DNA from: an uncultured Flavobacteriaceae bacterium
GTDB lineage: Bacteria > Bacteroidota > Bacteroidia > Flavobacteriales > Flavobacteriaceae
Assembly: GCA_947494695.1 (NCBI GenBank)
Contig: CANLWB010000012.1
Span: 1 to 64,000, forward strand
Length of the DNA stretch: 64,000 bases
Direction: 5' to 3'
This document shows, piece by piece, positions 34,890 to 42,415 of the stretch. How positions within the stretch are numbered: the stretch's first letter is position 1; each line of letters starts with the position of its first letter. The notes beneath the pieces were generated by a model that saw only the letters and a program-made list of their open reading frames with translations, made no database searches and had not been told where the DNA came from. Both the position numbers and the translations under genes were made by a program.

Positions 34890-35696
34890 ATGAAAGAAAA
34901 AGTAGCAATTTTAGCTAAGAGTAAATCGGAGTGTACATCCTTATTAGAAGACTTAAAGCTAAGTGGTGTAAGCAGAAGTGAGGTCTTTTTCTCTTGGAAG
35001 GATATGTGGTTATCAGAGCAAAAAAACGAATATGATTTTGTACTAATTGATTATTGCTTCTTTGATATATTTAGAGATGATATTGTAGTATATCACCTTT
35101 TCCATAAATATAAATTCAAAATAACCTTTTACAGCAATATTTCTCATAAAGTGAAAACCCAAAAAGGTAATGTAGCTATAGATTTATATAGAATATTTTT
35201 TAAGCCATTTGTAGATTTTGATAACCTGATAAAAAATGCTATAAAAAATGAACAGGTAATTGACATAGAGGAGAATACATTAGGTGGAGTGTCGGGAACT
35301 GAAAAAGCATTACATCTAAAAAAAGATACTTTTTTCTTAAAGGAAGGCTATTCACTTATTAAATTTAACTTAAATGAGGTCTTATGCTTAGAGAGTGACC
35401 GTAATTACATCACGGTATACTTATCTAACGGGAAGCATTTAATACGAGAAACACTCCAATCAGTATTAGAAATTTTACCAAACAATTTTTTAAGAATAAA
35501 CAGGTCTGTAATTATCAATATAGACAAAATATATAAGGTAGTAGGCAATAGAGTGTATATCAAAGGACTAAATAGTTTCCGGCCAGTAATAGCAAATAAA
35601 TACAAATTAGACATTTCAAATGCGGTACCTATGTTTAGTCAAAAACATACAGTGAATTGGAATTATAATGAAAAAGAGAAAAACTGTAAAAACTAA
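34890..35696 (+). CDS. LytTR-domain transcriptional regulator with degenerate receiver
   Basis: The 268-residue protein has an N-terminal region with receiver-like pattern (VAILAKSKSECTSLLEDL, FVLIDYCFFD, FFKPFVDFDNL) but without the usual acidic cluster, and a C-terminal LytTR DNA-binding domain (about 160-255, SLIKFNLNEVLCLESDRNYITVYL, NFLRINRSVIINIDKI). No histidine kinase is next to it. It is preceded by element C and an AraC-type promoter, and followed by three tiny membrane-peptide frames, which it may control. Confidence 0.9.
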   Translation: MKEKVAILAKSKSECTSLLEDLKLSGVSRSEVFFSWKDMWLSEQKNEYDFVLIDYCFFDIFRDDIVVYHLFHKYKFKITFYSNISHKVKTQKGNVAIDLYRIFFKPFVDFDNLIKNAIKNEQVIDIEENTLGGVSGTEKALHLKKDTFFLKEGYSLIKFNLNEVLCLESDRNYITVYLSNGKHLIRETLQSVLEILPNNFLRINRSVIINIDKIYKVVGNRVYIKGLNSFRPVIANKYKLDISNAVPMFSQKHTVNWNYNEKEKNCKN

Positions 35697-35740
35697 GTTT
35701 TACAGCCAATTAAAAAGTTTAAAAGGATTTAAAAAATAAC

Positions 35741-35869
35741 ATGGAAAAAACAATAAAACGCATAATAGTAATTATCATCATTGTAATTGGAGTTTTATGT
35801 ATAGCCAAAGAACTAGGTGTCAACGTAGAAGGCATAATTATGAATGGAGATAAACCACATCTTAAATAG
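35741..35869 (+). CDS. Small membrane peptide 1 (42 residues)
   Basis: The frame has an ATG, a helix of 16 hydrophobic residues (IIVIIIIVIGVLCIA) after a short basic start MEKTIKR, and a charged C-terminal part. It lies 44 bp after the LytTR gene on the same strand. The basic N-terminus and single helix suggest an inner-membrane peptide. No homolog is recognised. Confidence 0.5.
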   Translation: MEKTIKRIIVIIIIVIGVLCIAKELGVNVEGIIMNGDKPHLK

Positions 35870-35905
35870 AGTAATATATAGATTAATAATTAACAAAACT
35901 TTAAA

Positions 35906-36007
35906 ATGAAATATCAGGAAGAAAAATTATATGCTTTATGTGCTGTAATGGTTGTACTCACTATGTGTACAGTGTTATTTGTAATAACATTAATCGTGCA
36001 TTCATAA
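35906..36007 (+). CDS. Small membrane peptide 2 (33 residues)
   Basis: The frame starts at ATG 35906 and codes for a short polar head (MKYQEEKLYA) then a single hydrophobic helix (LCAVMVVLTMCTVLFVITLIV). It is 36 bp after peptide 1. It could be a membrane peptide or chance; the series of three such frames favours real genes. Confidence 0.45.
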   Translation: MKYQEEKLYALCAVMVVLTMCTVLFVITLIVHS

Positions 36008-36030
36008 GTTTTAAAATTAAGTATAGTATT

Positions 36031-36105
36031 ATGAAAATAGTAGTGATAATGGTAATAGTCATAATGTTTTATTGTGGAGTGATAGAATCTGATAACTGGC
36101 ATTAA
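36031..36105 (+). CDS. Small membrane peptide 3 (24 residues)
   Basis: The frame starts at ATG 36031: MKIVVIMVIVIMFYCGVIES, nearly all hydrophobic, then DNWH and stop. It is 23 bp after peptide 2 and 19 bp before the outer membrane protein gene. It is short, so confidence is low. Confidence 0.35.
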   Translation: MKIVVIMVIVIMFYCGVIESDNWH

Positions 36106-36124
36106 AACAATAGTAAAGAGATAA

Positions 36125-36667
36125 ATGAAGACTATTAAAAAAATAATAATAGCACTATTGTTGGTAATAAGCTCAATAGCCAATGCCCAATTTATAGATA
36201 AAGATTACACGCAGATAAGCATGTTTTTAGACCCAACAGTTACAGATTATGGTTTCCAGATAGGTGGTGAAATTCAAAAAATCATGCATTGGGGATATGC
36301 TTCGATAGCCGCTTCTACCTATAATGGCTTTGAGGTAGCTTATACAGACCTAATAGGGACACTAGGTATTAATTTCAATCTGTTTAATAATGATATAATT
36401 AGATATTACAGTGGGGCACGCCTGGGTATAATCTGGAGGGAAACAAGCCCTTTTCCTATGGTTGGTGGTGCTGTAGGTTTTGATATAAGGCTATCAAAAT
36501 TTTATGCTAAAACCAAATATTACATTGGAACCAGATTATGGACGGACTATAGAGAAGACCAGAAAGACCAGTTTTATGGTGATTCTAGTGGCTATCAGAA
36601 AGGACTTATTACCAATAATCCCTTGTTGCAGGAAAATGGAGCAGTCGTATTTTCTATATCATGGTAG
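36125..36667 (+). CDS. Small outer-membrane beta-barrel-like protein
   Basis: The 180-residue protein has a signal peptide ending SIANAQ (about residue 22) and beta-strand patterns with aromatic residues (YYSGARLGIIW, FYAKTKYYIGTRLW), ending VVFSISW with a C-terminal aromatic residue as in outer-membrane barrels. Its function is unknown. It follows the micropeptide group and may share the transcript with the LytTR gene. Confidence 0.7.
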   Translation: MKTIKKIIIALLLVISSIANAQFIDKDYTQISMFLDPTVTDYGFQIGGEIQKIMHWGYASIAASTYNGFEVAYTDLIGTLGINFNLFNNDIIRYYSGARLGIIWRETSPFPMVGGAVGFDIRLSKFYAKTKYYIGTRLWTDYREDQKDQFYGDSSGYQKGLITNNPLLQENGAVVFSISW

Positions 36668-36693
36668 AATAAATAATAACAAATCAAACAGAC

Positions 36694-36730
36694 CATGTCA
36701 TTGTGGGAGTAACGAAGCAATCTCAAAAAG
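36694..36730. repeat. Partial flavobacterial intergenic repeat
   Basis: CATGTCATTGTGGGAGTAAC followed by GAAGCAATCTC resembles one arm of the palindromic repeats at 30834 and 33897 but has no partner arm. Confidence 0.5.
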
Positions 36731-36746
36731 TATTAATAAATAAAAC

Positions 36747-37190
36747 ATGCCCAAAAACTATTTAAACGAAAATGTCTATACCGCAGCTAGAAAACGTATG
36801 CAAGACATTTTTAACACGTTTCCAAAAACATACATAGCCTTTAGTGGAGGAAAAGACAGTACCGTTATGTTGCATTTGGCACTTGAGGTAGCAAAATTAG
36901 AAAACTGTTTGCCTCTTAATGTGTTATTTGTTGACTTAGAAGGCCAATACAATACAACAATACAGAGTAGCTTTAAACTCTAAAGAAATTAACTTGCACT
37001 GGGTCTGTTTGCCTTTAAATCTTAGAAATTCGGTCAGTGTTTTTCAACCACATTGGCGCTGTTGGGATCCAGAGCTATCCAGCCTATGGATTCGTCCCAT
37101 GCCACAACATTCTTAGGTAATTTCAAACACAGAACAGTATCCTTTTTTTAAATATGGAATGGAATTCGAAGATTTTGTATACCAATTTCA
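36747..37190 (+). pseudogene. IbrA-like PAPS-reductase family protein, broken
   Basis: The first 70 codons match the N-terminus of IbrA-like (DUF3440, phosphoadenosine-phosphosulfate reductase fold) proteins, including the PP-loop FSGGKDSTVMLHLAL. A frameshift near 36970 shifts the match to the next frame (LHWVCLPLNLRNSVSVFQP, RCWDPEL, WIRPMP), which then meets a TAG at 37114-37116; matching sequence resumes after it (EQYPFFKYGMEFEDFV) and then ends, joined directly to the ParB-like gene. The protein is thus non-functional: frameshift, stop and loss of the C-terminal part. Confidence 0.85.
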
Positions 37191-37193
37191 GAA

Positions 37194-37670
37194 GTGTTGT
37201 GGATCCCTTTAAACACTATTGTACCAAATGTCTATAATCCTAATAAAATGGCTGTTCCAGAAAAACGTTTGTTGCACCGTTCCATGTTAGAGCACGGTAT
37301 AACGCAGCCTTTGGTGGTGGGACCCGAAAAAAACCAACAATACGTATTGATAGATGGTTACCACCGTTGGAGCATTATTAAAAAAAGTAAGGAACTTAGT
37401 AATAGGTTAAACCATAAGGTTCCTGTGGTTGTATTAAATGTATCAACTAAAAACCAAATAGTAGCCACTGTAAGACACAATAGGGCTCGTGGGCGCCACC
37501 AAATAGGAGAAATAGGTGAAGTAGTAAAAACATTATCAGAAAATGGGTGGTCATCTGCAAAAATTATGGATGCTCTGGGGATGGATGCAGATGAAGTACT
37601 AAGATTAAAGCAATTCAAAGGCTTGGGCGAATTATTTAAAGATGATGATTATTCTAAATCATGGAATTAA
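37194..37670 (+). CDS. IbrB-like ParB/Srx-fold protein
   Basis: The 158-residue protein starts with GTG and carries a ParB-like N-terminal fold: PLNTIVPNVYNPNKM, RSMLEHGITQPLVV, YVLIDGYHRWSII and TVRHNRARGRHQIG. This is the IbrB family, whose genes are normally paired with ibrA; the E. coli pair activates prophage-borne genes. Here its partner is broken, so the function is doubtful, and the start may have been changed by the deletion that joins the two genes. Confidence 0.75.
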   Translation: MLWIPLNTIVPNVYNPNKMAVPEKRLLHRSMLEHGITQPLVVGPEKNQQYVLIDGYHRWSIIKKSKELSNRLNHKVPVVVLNVSTKNQIVATVRHNRARGRHQIGEIGEVVKTLSENGWSSAKIMDALGMDADEVLRLKQFKGLGELFKDDDYSKSWN

Positions 37671-37834
37671 AAGAGGGAAAAGTTAAACTAAATATAGATA
37701 AAGCCAGTACAAGAAACTTCTTCAAATCTCTAAATCCCTTAATATATATAGTTTATCCCTTGTTTTCCTATAACCGAAACATTTTACTTTCTTTTTAAAA
37801 GCGTTAGATGTTGTTTTGAAATAAAAGGAGAAGA

Positions 37835-38335
37835 ATGAAATTATTTAGACAACTATTACAAACTACAATACTCTTACTTTTTGGTTTACTTTCTTGTTCA
37901 ACAAATGATATAGAACAAAATATATTACAGGAAAAAATAGACTTAGCCTTATTAAATGAAAATGAATGGGATTTATCCAATGATATTTTAAATCTTATAA
38001 ACGTACATCGAGTAAATCTTGGAAAGAATATAATGGCTAAAGATTCATCTTATGCAACGGCTTATGCTGTTCAGCATAGTAAATATATGATAACTACTAA
38101 CAGTGTAAATCACAATAATTTTTTTATCAGAAGTAAAGCGCTAAAAGAAAAAGGAGCAATGGCGGTAAGTGAAAATATAGCCTACGGCTACAGTTCTGCA
38201 GAAACAGTTGTAAAGGCTTGGTTAAAAAGTGATGCACATAGAGAAGTTATAGAAGGTAACTTTTCACATATAGGGTTTGGCATTGTAAAATCATTAGAGA
38301 ACAGATATTATTATACAACGCTATATTATAGATAA
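37835..38335 (+). CDS. CAP/SCP-domain lipoprotein
   Basis: The 166-residue protein has a lipobox (LLSCST, Cys21) and a CAP domain: LNLINVHRVNLG, AVQHSKYM, HNNFF, GAMAVSENIAYG, VVKAWLKSDAHREVI and FSHIGFGIV. The His and Glu residues typical of bacterial YkwD-like proteins are seen (HNN, SENIA, SDAHR). The role is unknown; these proteins are usually extracytoplasmic. It lies between the IbrB-like gene and the IS element. Confidence 0.88.
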   Translation: MKLFRQLLQTTILLLFGLLSCSTNDIEQNILQEKIDLALLNENEWDLSNDILNLINVHRVNLGKNIMAKDSSYATAYAVQHSKYMITTNSVNHNNFFIRSKALKEKGAMAVSENIAYGYSSAETVVKAWLKSDAHREVIEGNFSHIGFGIVKSLENRYYYTTLYYR

Positions 38336-38520
38336 TAATACAGATTTAGTACCTGAATTGATTAATATAACCAACATAGGAGCTTTTGATGAATCCATAG
38401 CATACAATATAGATGCAAAAAACAAAATGGTGACACTATCCCGCAAAATATTTCTGGTAGTATCTCACTAAGTGTGTAAAGTTAATTTTTTGATTAATTT
38501 TAAATTTTCTGGGATAATAA

Positions 38521-39856
38521 AATATTTTGTGTTTTGTCATTTATTTAGTTGAAAAATGATTTTGAAATTCATAGGCAAAAAATTTACTTATAAATTTTTA
38601 TTTTATGAATCCAGAACTAGAAAAACAATTAGAAGCCTTAATAGGCAAAATCACAAACAAAGAAGACTTTGATCAAGTAAAAGAACAATTACTTAAGCGA
38701 GGTATAGAATCACTATTGCAGGCAGAAATGACCGCTCATTTAGGTTATTCAAAAGGAGATCCAACATTAACAGATAACCAGCGCAATGGTTTCTCCCAGA
38801 AGACCTTAAAAACTCAAAATGGCGAACAGCGTATAAAAATCCCTAGAGATAGAGCATCGAGTTTCGATCCTGTGATTGTTCCCAAACATCAATCCATAAG
38901 TCAAGAATTAGAGGACTGTATTCAATTGCTTTACGCCAAAGGCATGAGTAATAGTGATATCATAGACTTCATAAAGCACACTTACGGGGTCAACTATTCA
39001 ACATCACAAGTGTCACTCATTACCAACCAGTTATTGGAAGATATTAAACTTTGGCAGCATAGGCCATTGGAGGATGTCTATCCCATAATCTGGATTGATG
39101 CCATTCATTATAAAATACGCCACGAAGGCAAAGTCGTCTCTAAAGCTTGTATGATTGTTTTAGGAGTCAATACCGAAGGGCAACAAGATATTTTAAGTAT
39201 GAACATTGTTGAATCCGAAAAAGCATCTGCCTGGATGTCTATTTTAGATGACTTGCGTACACGTGGGGTAAAAGACATCTTCTTTTTATGTTCGGATAAT
39301 CTCTCTGGGCTAGACAAAGCCGTAGAAGCCATTTTTCCAGACAGTATAAGACAAATATGTATTGTGCACCAAATTAGAAACTCTCTGAAATATGTAAGCT
39401 ATAAAGACCGCAAAGCAATAATGGCCGATATTAAATGCATTTATGGAGCAGATAATGAACATCTGGCATTAGAAGCTCTCGAAATATTTAAGCAAAATTG
39501 GGAAGGTAAATATTTATCAGCCGTACAATCTTGGGAAAATAACTGGGATAATTTAATGGCTTTTTTAAACTACCCAAAAGAGATTAGGAAACTCATTTAT
39601 ACTACCAATATCATTGAAAGTTTCAATGCTAGTTTACGCAAATACACTCGTAACAAAAAAGTGTTTCCTAATGATGATGCAGCTTTAAAATCCATATATC
39701 TAGCTGCTCAAGGAATTAGTAAAAAATGGAAGAAAACTCGATTTAAATGGGCGCAAATTTACAACCAATTGTATATTTGTTTCCCTAACAGGTTATAATA
39801 AACAAACTTTTAACCTATGAATTTTGAAATTATTTTTCAAAAACACAAAATTTTGG
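38521..39856 (+). mobile_element. IS256-family insertion sequence
   Basis: An intact transposase gene lies between related inverted sequences: TATTTTGTGTTTT with GAAAAATGATTTTGAAATTCATAGG on the left (38523-38574), and the reverse complement of close versions on the right (39810-39856). The left arm has about 14 extra bases between the two blocks. The target-site duplication and exact ends are not resolved. A decayed relative lies at 15015-15450. Confidence 0.75.
38605..39798 (+). CDS. IS256-family (Mutator-type) transposase
   Basis: The 397-residue protein has the IS256 pattern throughout, with N-terminal LLKRGIESLLQAEMTAHLGY, and DDE catalytic residues in IWIDAIHYK (first Asp), FFLCSDNLSGL (second Asp) and NIIESFNASLRKYT (Glu), as well as the CIVHQIRNSLKYV stretch. 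The length is normal for the family (about 390-410), with no break, so it is probably active. It moves its element by cut-or-copy transposition. Confidence 0.95.
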   Translation: MNPELEKQLEALIGKITNKEDFDQVKEQLLKRGIESLLQAEMTAHLGYSKGDPTLTDNQRNGFSQKTLKTQNGEQRIKIPRDRASSFDPVIVPKHQSISQELEDCIQLLYAKGMSNSDIIDFIKHTYGVNYSTSQVSLITNQLLEDIKLWQHRPLEDVYPIIWIDAIHYKIRHEGKVVSKACMIVLGVNTEGQQDILSMNIVESEKASAWMSILDDLRTRGVKDIFFLCSDNLSGLDKAVEAIFPDSIRQICIVHQIRNSLKYVSYKDRKAIMADIKCIYGADNEHLALEALEIFKQNWEGKYLSAVQSWENNWDNLMAFLNYPKEIRKLIYTTNIIESFNASLRKYTRNKKVFPNDDAALKSIYLAAQGISKKWKKTRFKWAQIYNQLYICFPNRL

Positions 39857-39862
39857 ATAAAC

Positions 39863-40180
39863 TCAATTTTCTATCTCTTCTGTTAGTTTAGCTCGTTCTT
39901 TCTTTTGAGTTGTTTTAGTTGAATCCAACTTTGTGTTAGATTCTTTAAGTTTAGTTTCGAGTTCTATTAATTTTTCATTTATCTCTGGAAATTCTTTTGT
40001 AATATTAATTTTCTTTAAAGCTTTGTTTTGCTCTTCCTCGGTAAAGCCATCTAATATTTTATTTAATGCATTAATTACAGTGTCAAATCGCATTTTTTTT
40101 ATTAAAAAAACTTCAGCAAGTTCATTTAACAATTTCTTTTGCAATTTTGTTTTAACATCAGTCACATCTTCAAATTCCAT
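39863..40180 (-). CDS. Coiled-coil hypothetical protein at the broken recombinase end
   Basis: The 105-residue frame is rich in Lys and Glu and predicted helical, with a coiled-coil-like C-terminal half (INEKLIELETKLKESNTKL). It overlaps the 3' end of the truncated recombinase gene by 19 bp. I recognise no family. It may be the residual end of another gene joined to the recombinase by deletion, or a gene that arose at the junction. Confidence 0.4.
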   Translation of the reverse strand: MEFEDVTDVKTKLQKKLLNELAEVFLIKKMRFDTVINALNKILDGFTEEEQNKALKKINITKEFPEINEKLIELETKLKESNTKLDSTKTTQKKERAKLTEEIEN

Positions 40181-41223
40181 AATCCACGGAATTGGTTTTT
40201 CTTTATTTCACATAAATCCGCTATTTCTTTTAAATAGGCGTTCATTTTTTGATTACTTAGAATAGGTAAAACTTTGTCACTATTTACGATATCAGAATGG
40301 TCACCGTATTTTTTTAGGATGGCATCAGCAATCGGTAGAATTGGAATATTGCTTCTGGTATCTGTTTTGGCTCTTTTGGTTTTAATCCAGCGTTCACCAT
40401 CTATACCAATAACGATATCATTTTTTGAGAGTTTTTGAACATCGACATAAGCTAACCCTGTAAAGCAACAAAAAATAAAGATGTCTTTTACCTGGTCCAA
40501 ACGTTCAGTGTGTAATTCCTTTTCCACCATTTTTTGGATTTCTTCTTCTGTCAAAAACTCTCTGTCTACAGTTTTTAGCTTTGCTTTCCAATGAAGAAAT
40601 GGATCCTTATCAATCCAATCATTAGCAAATGCAATGCGAATTATTTTTTTAAAATTAGTAATGTATTTAATAGCAGTATTATGGCTACAATTTCGCTCTG
40701 TTTTTAAATAGTATTCAAAACCAGTTATAAATTTATGGTTAACATCTTTGACTAAAATATCTTTAGCTCCGTATTCTTTTTGAATATACTCTGATACATG
40801 CTTTTTTGCTGTTCTATAGCGTTCCGCCGTTCCTGCGGCAAAATCACTACCAACAAGTTTATTTACTCTTTTATTATGGTCTTCGAAGATTTCAAGAAGC
40901 ATTTTTTTACTGGAGTCTTTACCTAAATATGAATCTCTAAGAGAAACTGCTGTTAAAGGCTTGCCTTGAGATAAATATTGTTGTTCAATATTATATATCT
41001 TATTTTTAATAGTAGTTATATAACGATTGATTTCGTGGGACTCCTTAGAGTTTCCCTTGGCTAAGTTCGAATTTGTGTCCCAATTATCAACTAATACTTT
41101 TCTACGAATACTTAATTCTGCACGTTCTCCGTTCAGTGTAATTCTCAGATAGATATTTGCTTTACCATAGTTGTCGGCTTTACACTTTTTGATATAAAAA
41201 AGAAGAGAAAAAGAATTATTCAT
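40162..41223 (-). pseudogene. Tyrosine recombinase, C-terminally truncated
   Basis: The 353-residue frame has the Bacteroidota integrase layout: an N-terminal Arm-DNA-binding domain (FYIKKCKADNYGKANIYLRI), a SAM-like core-binding domain (about 110-215) and the first part of the catalytic domain (FCCFTGLAYVDVQKL, and the lysine hairpin IKTKRAKTDTRSNIPIL). It stops after YLKEIADLCEIKKNQ, just before the expected HxxR, His and Tyr nucleophile boxes. It is thus inactive. It lies about 240 bp from the 3' end of tRNA-Ser, the usual place of an island integrase. Confidence 0.85.
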
Positions 41224-41310
41224 AGTAATTAGTTATTAATTACTATGAATTTACAAAAAATAAAACAAAGGAAATGAGTTGTAATTGTCTTATTTTTAGA
41301 TGATTATATT

Positions 41311-41400
41311 TAATTAGGGGTCAGTTGAAATGCCTTGTAAGTGACTCCTAATTAGCCCCTTTTTATTTGTGATTTTTTGCTATTATTTGATATCAAATAA
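41311..41400. other. Recombinase arm-type sites at the right island end
   Basis: TAATTAGGGGTCA (41311-41323) and TGACTCCTAATTA (41342-41354) are inverted copies. CCCCTTTTTA and TTTTGCTATTATTTG (41375-41389) resemble sequence at the left end (15588-15645). A perfect 18-bp palindrome TTATTTGATATCAAATAA covers 41383-41400. Binding by the recombinase is inferred from the position beside its gene and the tRNA. Confidence 0.5.
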
Positions 41401-41405
41401 AATTT

Positions 41406-41439
41406 AAAAAGCCCATAAACGTAATGTTTACAGGCTTTT
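41406..41439. terminator. tRNA-Ser terminator
   Basis: AAAAAGCCC..AAAC and GTTTACAGGCTTTT form a hairpin downstream (on the minus strand) of tRNA-Ser, leading to a T run when read from the tRNA. Confidence 0.75.
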
Positions 41440-41462
41440 GGTAGAATTTAGTAAATTCTCAG

Positions 41463-41547
41463 CGGAGAAAGAGGGATTCGAACCCCCGGAGGTGTGACCC
41501 TCAACAGTTTTCAAGACTGCCGCATTCGACCACTCTGCCATTTCTCC
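41463..41547 (-). tRNA. tRNA-Ser (anticodon UGA)
   Basis: On the minus strand the acceptor stem GGAGAAA pairs with TTTCTCC, the anticodon arm GCAGT-CTTGAAA-ACTGT exposes TGA, a long variable arm follows, and the T loop reads TTCGAAT. Length of 85 and long variable arm are typical of serine tRNAs. CCA is not encoded. The 3' end is the proposed integration site of the island. The -7 box TATATTTG (minus strand, 41623-41616) serves as promoter. Confidence 0.96.
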
Positions 41548-41570
41548 AGTGTCTTTTGCGTTTACCTTTA

Positions 41571-41613
41571 GCGGGCTTGCCCGCCGGAGGGAAATTCTTT
41601 TCCCGTAGGCGGG
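41571..41613. repeat. GC-rich palindromic repeat upstream of tRNA-Ser
   Basis: GCGGGCTTGCCCGC (41571-41584) is a small hairpin, and CCCGCCGGAGGGAAA with TTTTCCCGTAGGCGGG (41579-41613) forms a larger inverted repeat. The GC content contrasts with the AT-rich surroundings. Similar repeats are dispersed in many flavobacteria. Confidence 0.7.
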
Positions 41614-41615
41614 TG

Positions 41616-41623
41616 CAAATATA
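41616..41623 (-). promoter_or_regulatory. -7 box of tRNA-Ser
   Basis: Read on the minus strand the sequence is TATATTTG, a perfect TAnnTTTG box. It is within the GTGCAAATATA context often seen ahead of flavobacterial tRNA and core genes. Confidence 0.65.
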
Positions 41624-41737
41624 GAACGCTTTTTTAATTCTTTCAAATAAAAAGCAAACTTTTTAAAAAATAATTTTAACAGGTCTGTATACGTCTATTT
41701 TATGGTCCAATATTGGCTAAAAGAAAATTTCAAACCT

Positions 41738-41745
41738 TATTTTTG
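41738..41745 (+). promoter_or_regulatory. -7 box of the nitroreductase gene
   Basis: TATTTTTG fits TAnnTTTG exactly and lies 19 bp before the ATG at 41764, with TTGG about 25 bp upstream as a possible -33 element. Confidence 0.6.
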
Positions 41746-41763
41746 CAGATATACTAACGTGAC

Positions 41764-42393
41764 ATGGATACTATAAAACAGTTGCAATGGCGCTATGCAA
41801 CAAAGAAATTTGATAACACCAGGAAACTTTCCAATGAAAAATTAAGCATACTGAAGGAAGCATTTAATTTAACAGCGACGTCTTTCGGGTTACAAACTGT
41901 TAAACTCGTTGTTATTGAAAATAATACGTTAAGGGAATCTTTGGTCGAACATTCATTTCATCAAAGACAGGTTTTAGAGGCTTCGCATTTATTGGTCATT
42001 TGCATTCAGGATAACATTAGTGAAGGGGATGTAAATGCTTATTATGATAACATTAAAAACATTAGAAATACATCAGAGGACATCTTGGAACCATATCGAT
42101 TAGACCTTGTTAATACGATGGAAAACAAGTCTGTAGAAGAGCGTTTACAATGGTCTAAGAACCAGGCTTACATTGCTTTGGGCAACTTAATGACCGTATG
42201 TGCCATGGAAGGAATAGATTCCTGTCCAATGGAGGGGTTTTTACCAAAAGCTTACGATAAAACATTGGGTTTAGACAAGTTAAAATTGAAGTCAGTACTA
42301 CTATTACCTGTGGGTTACAGGGCCAATGATGATATGTTTTCGGAATTTGAAAAAGTAAGAAAGTCGTTGGACGACACCATTATAGAATTATAA
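41764..42393 (+). CDS. NAD(P)H-dependent oxidoreductase, nitroreductase family
   Basis: The 209-residue protein has the nitroreductase fold pattern: WRYATKKFDNTRKLS at the N-terminus, LTATSFGLQTVKLVVIEN, WSKNQAYIALGNLMTVCAMEGIDSCPMEGF and LLLPVGYRAND. These are FMN enzymes that reduce nitro compounds or quinones. It shows the NfsB-like KKFD start. It is 22 bp ahead of the DegT-type aminotransferase gene, so the two are probably one transcript. Confidence 0.92.
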   Translation: MDTIKQLQWRYATKKFDNTRKLSNEKLSILKEAFNLTATSFGLQTVKLVVIENNTLRESLVEHSFHQRQVLEASHLLVICIQDNISEGDVNAYYDNIKNIRNTSEDILEPYRLDLVNTMENKSVEERLQWSKNQAYIALGNLMTVCAMEGIDSCPMEGFLPKAYDKTLGLDKLKLKSVLLLPVGYRANDDMFSEFEKVRKSLDDTIIEL

Positions 42394-42415
42394 ATCAAAA
42401 TACAATATATTATTT

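Noticed and set aside
36504-36743. Plus-strand frame of 79 codons overlapping the outer-membrane protein gene
   Set aside because: Out-of-frame shadow of the barrel gene that runs into an intergenic repeat.
38521-41223. A complete prophage at tRNA-Ser
   Set aside because: No capsid, tail, terminase or lysis genes occur; only a truncated recombinase, an IS element and IbrAB remnants.
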